Part shown: positions 12,301 through 24,300 of the stretch, piece after piece
How positions within the stretch are numbered: position 1 is the stretch's first letter
Layout: every line of letters starts with the position of its first letter
Assembly (NCBI RefSeq): GCF_000003605.2
Contig: NW_003106593.1
Coordinates: 198,111-233,448 of the forward strand
From: Saccoglossus kowalevskii
Lineage: Eukaryota > Hemichordata > Enteropneusta > Harrimaniidae
Reading direction: 5' to 3'
Length of the DNA: 35,338 nucleotides
Position numbers and translations under genes: made by a program
The notes under the pieces: model-generated
Databases searched by the model: none
What the model saw: the letters and a program-made list of their open reading frames with translations, nothing else
Told to the model about the DNA's origin: nothing

Positions 12301-15300
12301 GATAAAGGAAGGGTATGTCAATGACATATTCCTCTCTGAAAAATAAAAAGATAAATTCAAGTATGAAATCGAATCGTTTGTTTTTTGCGATTTTTCGGTT
12401 TGCGTCTTTAACACATTATGAGAGATCTTGCAGTGAAAGAATTTTCACCCATTGGTATTCAATGTTAATAACAGTATGATTTTTGATTTGTTTGTTGTCA
12501 GGGTGAATCTGCACCAGAGGGTTTACAAGCAAAAGCAATTTATCCATGGCGAGCTAAAAAAGACAATCATTTATCGTTTAGTAAAGGTGACATTATAGAT
12601 ATCAAGGAACAACAAGATATGTGGTGGTCTGGTGAATTGAATGGACAAGAAGGATGGTTTCCCAAATCTTATGTCAAGTTAATATCAGAACAGAAACGAG
12701 AAGGGTAGGTTTTACCAAACTAGCATTTTAAATACACCAAAAGTGATGCAAGGGTAGGTTTTACAAAACTAGCACTTTAAAATACACCAAAAGTGATGCA
12801 AGGTAATATTTTTGACTCCCGTGTGCGAGTCACACAATGGGAGTCTTTGCTGTTAGTCTGTATGTGTGTATGTGTGTCCGTTCCACTGATATCTCAAGAA
12901 CCGCATGTTGGTTTTTTAATGAAACTTAGTGTATAGATGCTCTGGGTTAATGTGCAGATTTGATTAGGTTTGGGTTGAAATCCATGCATATTAGTCACCT
13001 TATTTGCATGATAATTAGCTAATTTTTAGCTGTTTTATGACTTGCACTTTATCTAAAGAGCCATTTATTGGATTTTGATTGTTTGATTAGTTTTATCATA
13101 TTTGAAGCAGCACAAATGTTATGAGCAGCACACAGTGTTTTGGTTGTTAATGAGTTTATAAATACCTACTGTGTAAAGCATGTTATTTTAGCTAATTTTG
13201 CTCATTCAAGATGTAGCAAATTGAAAATAAAGTATATTCCCACAATGAGATTCTTTTAATTCATGCGTTGAGTCAAATTTATAAAACTGACAAGTTTTTA
13301 CAGTAATTAAAATGTGATGTGGATGGAAATATCAATTGTGGTAATGATTTCTCTGTAAAGTTCTAGATCCCAGACACCAGTGGATTTTCTGGATTCAGCT
13401 CCTGTGAGTGTAACACCTACTCCGATGGCAGCAGAGAATGTGAATAACGCATCCCCTGCAATTACAAGAAAACATGACCAAATTGATACCACACCTCCAA
13501 CTGAAAGTGAGTATAAATAAGATGTACCGGTACATAAAGACTCCATTAAGTTTTTCCTCATAATTCATTTGTTTTTTCTATAACTTTGAAATCTTGTTTA
13601 ATGAACAACCAATCAGGGGTGCATCGTGTTACAAATTCGTTGCACTGAATAATCTACATTGCATTGATAGTCGCTTTAATGCTTCCAGTATATGTTTAAG
13701 TGATGTGAAAATATATGCGAGTATGTTGATGTTGGAAATATTAAATACGTTATTTTGTACTGAGTGTGACTCATCCCAAAGTCACTTTAGTTGGCAGCAT
13801 TCTTTTTTCTGAGTTGTGAATCTGCAATGAGCTCCATTCCTAGATTACACGTCTGATGCATTCTAAGACCCCATGATTATTGCTTTCTTTAATAGTTTGT
13901 CATGGCGCTGTAAACTGAATGCTATAGTAAATGTGGATTCCAATATACTTTGTACATTCTACTGTATGCTGTATTATTTCACCCCACATACACATGCATC
14001 AAATAGTCATTAAATTGTCTCGTGTTGTTATTCAGAACACAATAAACGTTCAGTGTGATTTTCATTCTTTGAAAAATAACTGCTAAATTCATTTTTATGT
14101 TGTTTTCCCAAGCTTCCGTAGCAGTATATACATACACGTCAACAGAACCGGGTGATTTAATTTTTAATGCTGGTGATGTCATCACTGTGACTAAAAAAGA
14201 TGGTGATTGGTGGAGTGGATATATCGGTGACAGATCAGGAATATTTCCAGCTAACTATGTTAAATTAATTGAATCAAGTGAACTCAATAGTCAGCAACCG
14301 GAACCTCAGACAATGACAGCCCCCAACAAATTAAAGCCAGCACCACAACCTCAAGCAGTAGCTCAGAAGTTACAACCAGCGCCACAACCTCAAGCAGTAC
14401 CTCAGAAATTACAACCAGCGCCTCAGCCGGATAAACGAATGGACTTGAATATGCATGAAGATTCTTTATCTGGAGCCAGCACATTAGAGCGAACCAAACC
14501 GGGTAAATTTCATTTCTCATTATTTTGTGTGTGCTTTTATTAGAGTCAGTCTAAACAACACATTTGAAGTAAATTTGCAAGGGCTTCTGTTGGGCAGAAC
14601 CCAGGCCTTATGTATATATTTATGAGTTGTTAATCACAATGAACTCCATTCCTGGATTACATGTCTGATGCATTCTAAGACCCCATGATTATTGCTTTCT
14701 TTAATAGTTTGTCATGGCGCTGTAAACTGAATGCTATAGTAAATGTGGATTCCAATATACTTTGTACATTCTGCTGTACGCTGTATTATTTCACCCCACA
14801 TACATAACATTATTGTGCCATCTAGTATTAAAAACTGTGGAATTTACCATAAAAAACCATATAAGGGATAAACTATACTGTTCCAGATTATTGACATTAC
14901 AATCAACTACTTACATTTGTTTACATTGGACGAAGAAGTGCGATAGAAAGACTTCCATCAATGAATGCAAACATACGCACAGTGAAAATACTTTGTGCGT
15001 TTTTAGCTGTTAAAATTATTGCTACAAGCAGAAAGCCATAATTATACGCATCTCATTGAACTGCGCTTCATGATGTCTGTCGATACGATCAGCGTACTGC
15101 TTCATTCATGTATACTTTCTGGTATTGTCACGGTTACCTCAAAGTATAACATTGTATTCATACATTAGGTGTTATTTGGAGCCTACTTCAAAGCTTTACA
15201 TAGTCTAATAAATTATACATACAATGTAAGACAGGAAAATAGTAAATAAAAGCTAGAACAGTTACAGAAATGATTTTCCAATAGCTCTGTTTGTGTAGTA

Positions 15301-18300
15301 TGAACCATAGGCTAACTGTCTTTAATTTCAAAAATTACTTTAAATATTGGGGTATGTACCCTCCATAATGTTCTATGGTTACTTCAGTACTATTTTAAGC
15401 AAATCAAACTTATCATCATTAATAAGGCTAAATTTATTCTCAGAAATTGCACAAGTATTGGCAGCTTATAAGGCCTCTGGTGAAGAGCAATTATCGTTAG
15501 AACCAGGTCAAGTTATACATGTGAGAAAGAAGAATCCTAGTGGATGGTGGGAAGGGGAATTACAGGTATGCTGCTAGTTGCATGTAAATTATATGTAAAC
15601 TGTCTAGCATTTCTGTTTGTGGAGAATGCTGTTGTTAACTATAGCTCCTTAATTCCTGTTCATGTTGCCTTTTCCAGAAATTTGGCCAGCAATACTGTCA
15701 TTTTCTAAGAAAACCAATGGCTGTCTTTCTCTAATGTGGGTGTGTAGGGTATACTGTATTTGCTCTGTTATCAGCACATATGCTTCTATGAATGACATAG
15801 ATGTATCTATGGTATATGTAAGGGGTGAGTAGACAAACAGGTGATGAACTGCTGTGAGTATTGCACAACAACCAGCCACTACTACTACTGTATTCCATGC
15901 AGCAATGCAAAATTATCACATAGTTTCCAGCTCTCACTTGCGCTATGCGTAGCACTACAGTAATTACCACTGTGTGTGCCATCTGTTCGTCTACTCGCCC
16001 CAAGACATATTTTAATGATCTAGTATTTCAATAAATACAATTTTTGATTTATGTGGCTTTCAATTGGAATGTGCCTCTAGTAGAGCAAAAATAGTAGGCT
16101 TCATTCATCGTGTAGTTTGTAAGGCAAATTTAAAATATTGGTTGTCCTCACACTAAAATTTGACACGAGTTGTGGTTTTTGTTTTTTCAGGCACGAGGGA
16201 AGAAACGTCAAATTGGTTGGTTTCCTGCCAATTTTGTTAAATTACTTGGTGGTTCATCAACACCAACTCCAACAGACCAAGCTAAAGTTGCTTTATCAAA
16301 TACTGCTCAGGTAAATGAAATATAACAATATTCATGGAAATAATATATTACTGTCCAGTTTTCATAGCAGTTTTTACGTTAGTACAGTACAACACATGTA
16401 AACCGTGCAGTTCAAATTTGATACCCATCAAAACTGAATTCTTTTCAAACCAGATACCTTTCTGAACATGCCATCTTTTTCCACTTCCTTCATGGATTTG
16501 TCTGTTAACATATATGAGCAAGGCATTAAAAAAATTATTTGGTTTCCCTCTTTAAATCAAGCAAACAGTCTTAATAGTAGTGGTGCCCAGTTTAGACAGG
16601 TTTAACTGTTTGAATATCTCCATGCATTTGTGTCTCAGAGCTCTGGAATATAATATTCATCTAATTTTAAGAGCAATTTCTAAAATTTTCTGTGATTGTG
16701 ATTGTCTTTACAGAGTAATGAAGTGAATGGTGGAGGGCCAGCTGTAGTAAATACAGCACCGTCTAACACAAGTAAGAATTTATTACAGATATATTTATAT
16801 GTATGTCATGTTTTCTTAGTGTCTTTGTTCACTCTGTTTTGTACTGCAAATAGTCATCTTAAGCGCTGTATGATTGTCTGGCTTGATCGAGAGGGGGTGC
16901 AGGTAGCTGTCTAAAGCGCCTTCTAAAGTGAAATGTTTTGGTGGAGTTTGAGTGGGTTGAAATAGGCACCTGACGCGCCCTCTAAGGTGAAATGTGTTGG
17001 TGGATAAAGCTGGTGGAAGTAGTCACCTGAAGCGCCCTCTAAGGTGTAATGTTTTGGTGGGGTTTGAGTGGGTTGAAATAGGCACCTGACGTACCCTCTA
17101 AGGTGAAATGTGTTGGTGGATAGAGCTGGTGGAAGTAGTCACCTGAAGCGCCCTCTAAGTTTAAATGTTTCGGTGGAAGAAGTCACATGAAGTGCCTTCT
17201 TAGGTTAAATGGTTTGGTAGATAGAGTTGGTGGAAGTAGTCATCCAAAGCGCCCTCTATATTGAAATGTTTTGGTGGTTGTAGTCACCCGAAGCACCCTC
17301 TATATTGAAATGTTTCGGTGGAAGTCGTCACCCGAAGTGCCCTCTATTGAAATGTTTCGGTGGAAGTAGTCACCCGAAGCGCCCTCTAAAGTTAAAGAGC
17401 AGTGGTTGTCGCGCAGCGCGTGTTAGAATTTCATGTAAATAAACAATGTATTTTAAACACATTGTATACGCCGCTATGAGTCCCATATCGAACAGGGCGC
17501 GGCGCGATGACTACTGCCTTTTAAATAGTTTAGTAGATAGAGTTGGTGGAAGTAGTCACCTGAAGCCCCCTCTATAGTGCAATGTTTTGCTGGATAGAGG
17601 CCATTCTTGGTAAATCCTGCATCCTAGGTTTGAAATAATTTCCAACATTGAAATAGAAACCACAGTTAATATCGTGACTGAAATATATGTTGTTTTTGTG
17701 TCAGTCTTTCAAGTGATAGCACAGTATCCTTACACAGCACAGAATGAGGATGAGCTGAACTTGAGTAAAGGTTGTGTCATAAATGTAGTAAACAAAGAAG
17801 ATAAAGACTGGTGGAAAGGAGAACTCAACGGCACTGTAGGATTATTCCCTTCCAATTATGTACAACAATTAACAGATTCAGATGATACTGGAAACAAATG
17901 TAAGTAAATTCTGCTCTCTATAACCCTGATTTGCTAGTATATCTGTCCTTGGTAACCCTAGACGCAAATGCTCCTCAATCAACAATTATTCTCTTCTGTC
18001 AGTCATATCCAATGTTTTGAATATCTTGTTTACATAGATAAATGGACGTGATCGACAGGACAGGTTGTGATATTGTTTGAGGGGTAAACTGTGATTGATT
18101 AGAACGAGTGACTACTGTGGTGTAGGCATTGTATGTGCTGGGTAGTGGGAAATGATAAAGCTGAAACTGAATGTTCTCAGTGCATAATACTGTCACTGCG
18201 ATGAAAAAACCGACATACTGAATGAATTTGTGGGTATAGAAGCATTTAAGAAGATTTTTGCCCAAACTATTAGTACCGGTGGTCAGGGTTAAAGCCAGAA

Positions 18301-21300
18301 AAAGAAGGTGCCTGTCTGAAATTTTATCGAAATGAAAGATGGTGGACCCTAGTCTATAATCAAAATCGATTGTTTGTTAATTATACATGGTTACTTAGTA
18401 ATTTACGGGTGATTTTCAATGAAAATTGGACAGGTATAAATTTTGTTCATTTAATGAAATGTTTTACCTGTGCCTATCTAAAATGACAGACAGGTGGCTG
18501 GCTGGCTAAAACCATGTTGGTAGTCAATAAGTCAATCAAGGTTGTAATCACATAAAAATATATCAGTGTTTTCCATATTAACATAACTATGCAAGGTGGC
18601 ACTAAATGTCTTAATGCTCCAATCTCAGATTTATTAATGTATAATAACATATTTGACAACAAAATATTAATTCCTATCCAATATAGCAAATATAATATCT
18701 ATAATTTTTAGTAATTTAGTAATTTCATTTACTAATCTACTTGTGTTTATACATACAATCCTTCTCTATAAATCTAGAACTGCTTCAAACTTACATAGAG
18801 GGTGATTTCTTTTACTTCTACTGACTGAGGCTTTTTATCGCTATGTGTACATGTCAGTTTCATTTATACTTTTATTCTATAATTCCAACCTTGATCTTGT
18901 AAAGGTGGATAAACCTCACGATTTTGTTCTGCTTGAGAGAAAGTTTTCTATGTTGATCACCCCAAATATTCACATCCATTCATCTACATAACTCCACTTA
19001 ATCACTACTTACTTTAGCATTGCTAATCCCATCTCTAATATCTCACTTGCTTCTCAACTCACTGTACATAAAAATTACATTTCAATTGGCTTATCTTTTC
19101 TTGTTTTGTTTTTTCATTTCTGTGCTTTTCCAGGATATGTTCATACTCACCCAAGTTACCCACTACCAAACAATGCCACAGATTCTAACAAATCAATCCA
19201 AGCTTTGTATCCTGCCACAAAAGTGGGTTTTACTCAAGACTATTAATTCTGCCGCCAAAAGAGAAGATGGAGTGATCAGGATTAGCTTCTTTTTAGCATT
19301 TTGATATACACTTGCAATAATTTGTAAACCACTGTGAAAGATTGGTAGTGGGTCCTTGTGTGTGTCCACTATCTCTTTATTTCAAATTTCTCCATGGAAA
19401 CTGTAACCATGCTTTCTATTTCTTCATCCTCATCGCAAATATTCATGCGCAAGGTCATATGCACAAGGTCAAAGTTCACCCACTTGACCCACTACCAGCT
19501 TAACACGGGATGATATCAGTATTTGACTTTAAACCAGATAATGCCTTTCTTTTTTTTAGAATTAATTTAGCATCTCACTCGAATGTGCAAATTGATTTTC
19601 ATTTCCCTGTCTGTGAATTTCAATCTAAAAGTCACAACTACGGAATCTGTTTTTAAAAAAAAAGGATGTATACTGCATGGATTTTAGTCGCTTTGTTTCT
19701 GTTAGACATCGTTTGTACATGTCAAAGATATGTTAAAATCAAATGTAACTCCCAGATAACTTTGATTTTTGAAGTTTTTAAAAACCATATTTGGGGGAAA
19801 ATTATCATATGGCAATTTTCTTGAATTGCAAAAATTTATCTTATACATCACTATCAAACCTTAAACCAATTTTATGATAGAAGTTTAATAGAAGATATGT
19901 AATACACTTAAACATTAAACAAATCTTGTCGATATAAATGTACAGCATTTTCAATGAAATGTTGTTTTGAAATGAAATGTATCGCCTTACATAATACATA
20001 TGTAGTAAAATATGGTATCTACAGTGCAGAATTCCTTTCATGTAGTGTATACAAACTGCATGTATGTACTCAGTAGGTGCAGGTAGGTACATCCTATGCA
20101 CATGTAAGCTCTAGCTCTTCTCTACTCTTATTACATGCATGATGCAAGACAGGAAGTCCTGATTACCCGGTAATCCCATAATTTCAGAATACAGTTTTGT
20201 ACTTACTGTTAATATGTGCTTCCATTTTATGCTTGATGAGCAAACTATTTAACTTTATCATTTCCGCTGAATTATTATTTTAGGATTTTGAAATATTTAT
20301 TGATGTCCCATTTAAACTTTCTGCAAATTGTTGGGATCCTCTGTGCATGGTGATGTAGTCTAATTTCAGTGTGAACTTAGAAATGTAACCACTTTTATTA
20401 GATTATTATTTATTGCTTTCATTTATTGTAATAATTTGGTTTTATTTATTCAGACAATCAAAAGAGCTTCAAATCTTATCAAATTTGACATGTACCCCAT
20501 TCATCTTTTGCCTTCCTCCCAGGATACACCTGTACCTTGTACTTGATGGTCTTGTACCTGTTACTTGTTTCAGTGTACTAAATGATTAAATCTTGATTTC
20601 TGGGATTTACATGTAATTCCAAAAAGAATAATTACTACCTGAAAATTGTGGGTAGTTGCATTATTTGCATTTACTGCCAGCCATTCTGTGTGCATTCAGC
20701 AGCACTTTTCTCTGTATTTGTAATTTCCTAATGTTTGCAGCATATGTGTCATATCACCTCCATACTTTATATTGATATCATTTCACCTGGTAAAACATCT
20801 CCATATAGTGATTTAAAACACCTCCCACTGGAGAATATTTGCCTTTTCATCCAGAGCAGACACTGATCATTTCTGGATTTTTGTTTTACTCAATTCTACA
20901 TTTTGGTGCAAATTAAATCAAATCAAATGATGATGATGGTGATGATGATGATGTAACCGTTTAAAACTTTTTTTCTGCTCCACAAAAACATGGCAAATAC
21001 AAGCTTTCAGCTGTTGTATAATACCGGTAACTGGAAATTCCATTCGGCATCTTATTTTCAGACTCGCATAAAGTTTCTATACATCAATTGTGAAATGCCT
21101 AGTTTCTGCTTCCATGACTTAACATCATTTTTTGATAGCATTTTCAAATGCGCATTTGCCAATTCAAGACAGCTACAATACAAGAAATCATTCAAGAGTA
21201 GATTGTAAGTTTATATTACAGTTAACACAATGCTGTTCATGCACTTTGGACAGCATTTGAAAATATTGTATGTTTAAGCATAGACTGTTGAAATCTTTAA

Positions 21301-24300
21301 ATTTCAAGTTCATAGTTGGTGCTGATAAAACAATTCAATTTTTAATAATACGAGTATATGTAGTGTATTAGTGTTGTTTATTTAATATGTATAAGATATT
21401 CATAACTTTACATGTTTAGTTTCTCTATATTCCGTCATAACAATGCAATTTGGAGCAGAATAGTCAGTATATTTCATGATCTTTGTATGTCATTTTTAAT
21501 TTTCCACATTGAGTTTGTATTGAACCACACCTCATCTGATTCAAGTCAACTATCTTCCATTCACTTTGTCCCTGTATTGTAATTCAAGCCTCATTTTGAT
21601 CAACAACGACTCCATGTAAGGAAATCACATCCAAATCTTGTTTTGATCAAAAATCAGCTGGAATGTCAGAATATGATTCATCTTAGTAAGGCACTTTCTG
21701 ATTCGTTAAATCATCACAGAGGAACTCTCCTTAACGTAATTTCTGTGCGTATTGTTTCAGGTGTGATTTATCCAGGCAACTGAGTTAAGATAAGCAAAAA
21801 AAATATGGATGTCTCTTAAAACTATATAGGATTGTAATCAGAGTGGGTTATATCGATAATATTCATGGCATGAACTATATGAAATATGTGTGGAAATATT
21901 AAACTATATGTAAATGTAACCCTTGTATTGTGTCAATATTATTGTTTACAATCTCTTCTGATGTACTTTAAAAAAAAATTATAAATTCAATGGCAGTTGA
22001 AATCTGTCATAGAATCTGCCTATTTAATATCACAAGTGCTTTCCACCATTATCAGATGTATCTTTGCAGTTTGAATCAGTGTATATGTATGTGTGTGTGT
22101 GTGTGTGTCTGTTTACTCCACTGATATCTAAAGAGCCATTCATTGCATTTTGATGAAACTTAGTACATAGATGCTCTCGGAAAATGCACAGATTTGATTA
22201 GTTTTGGGTGAAAATTCGTGAATATTAATCACTTATTTTGCATAATACTTTTGCCAATTTTTGTCTTTTCCAATGATATCTCAAGTACTGATAATCTGAT
22301 TTTAATGAAACAAATCATTTTCTCACAACAGATTCTATGATGGCTGACTACATATTACTGATGAAAAGTTGAATATCTAGAGAATGAAATGTGATATAAA
22401 AAAACTGAATTGCATTCTACATTTGTGGAGCTTTTTCTTTAGAGGTCATTATGTTGTTTGGATTGATGTTTGCTTTAAAATATGTAGTATCTTATCTGAA
22501 AAACAAAATAATGTGCATCAAGGTCCTATAATGTCCAACGAATATACTAAGTTTGAACAAAATCCATCTATAAACATAATTTTGATGTTTTTTTAGCACA
22601 AAAATGGCTGCCATTCGGCCATCTTGAATCAGATCCTGAAACAAATTGATGTGCATATGTATAATATGATGTATGTGTGAAGTTTGATTGTGATTGATAT
22701 GAGAGTGCTGGAATTTGAAATTATATATTGTATGCTTGTGATTAAATGTTTTAAATGTAGAACACTTGTACAATGAGATAAGGATACAGTAATAAAGCAT
22801 ATTCTTATTTCACTCAAAATCTTGCTTCATTTTGAATCCAAATACATAAATTTGAAAATGGTTGTTCGGGAGCGTGGCTTATCAAGAATGGCAGTTGAAA
22901 CAAATACTGCATTGTTCCTAGGAATATTGCAGTGTTTCAAGGATAAGGAGATATAGTGGTTAGTGGTTTTTAATTTTCTTCCGGCGTGCTGTAACACAAT
23001 AATGTAGACTCTTCTCATAGAGGTCAATGCAAGTTGTGTATCAGTAGTAAATAGCATTCGGTCATGCAAGTTAATCCCCAGTGGCAAGTACAGTGGATGA
23101 AATAAGGAAACAATGAATTCACACTACTACAGCTGGTTGTCTCTTCCTAAAGATCAGTAACTTTTAATTCAACGTTTTTGTTGAAGTGATATGTGACACA
23201 CCGGATGAATGGTCTACATGGAATTAAAAGCTACCAATCTTTTAAAAGAGACAACCAGCTGTAGTAGTGTTAACTTATTCTTCATTGCTTCCCTATTTGG
23301 GTATCAGTAGGCCATATAGAAGGCAATACATCGATATCATTTGTGAACGACAATGTGAGGTATACTATACAATCCGACCCATAGAGGGCAAGCTACAAAA
23401 AAAAATGATGTAAAGTTTTGTATCGGTTGGCTGTAGCCCATAGAAGACAATGTACATGCAGATCGTCTACCCAAGGAAGGCTGTGTCTCAAAAAGACTCC
23501 CCATGGAAGACAATGTGAATATACATGTACGAGTAAACTCTACCCATAGAAAAGAGTTTATTGAAGTCATTAGTACATGTAGTCTCTTGCCATTGAGAGT
23601 AATACACATGTAAGTTGTGTATCAGTTGACTTAAGCCTTTAGAAGAAGATCTATATATACAGATATACTCTACCCGTAGAAAGCAGTGTTTTCTTCATCA
23701 ATAGATGCTTCCCATAGAAGACATTGTGCATATCATCTACCAGTATTAGTAAACTCTGCCTATAGAGGGCAGTGCAACTACAGAATTCTAAGTAATGTTT
23801 GAATTTGTATTAATTATTTATTAAAGGGTACAAGGACCTGAAAGTGTATGAGAATTTGTCACCTTTAGAAAGAAAAAGACAACAACATATTCATGAACTG
23901 ATTGACACAGAACAGAGTTATGTGGATAATATGCAGCTTGTCTTAGAAGTAGGTGGTGTTTTTTTCATGCCTTCTCTGAAACTCTTTAGATCATAGCTGT
24001 CACATTATTGTATGTGACTTTACATGCTAGTAGTGTCTGGCATGTTCTGTGTCATCAATATAATTTGAAGGGGCAAGGGGGGGGGGGATATCTGGCACAG
24101 GTAACAGGAAATAAAAAAGGCATTTTACATTTTTTACAGGAAATAAATAGAAAGTTCTATTTACAGTAAATTTAGGTTTTTACACTTTACAGATAAAGCA
24201 AATTCCTAATTACATTTTCCATTTTTATAATATATTTGATAGTTTGTGTTTAAGAATGTGTATGAATTACGACATTTAATTTGAAAAATGTCTTGTACGC

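Noticed and set aside
12281-12346. C/D-box-like pair: ATGATGA at 12286 and CTGA at 12336 with weak ATTT/AAAT terminal pairing
   Set aside because: Only about 54 bases box to box, 4-bp stem, no clear C'/D' boxes; easily found by chance in A/T-rich DNA.
17920-18291. TAACCCTGA inverted ends in intron 19
   Set aside because: Only about nine matching bases, arms diverge at once, no target duplication found.
18305-18495. CCTGTCTG / CAGACAGG inverted pair
   Set aside because: Short, with gaps, and not supported by flanking duplication.
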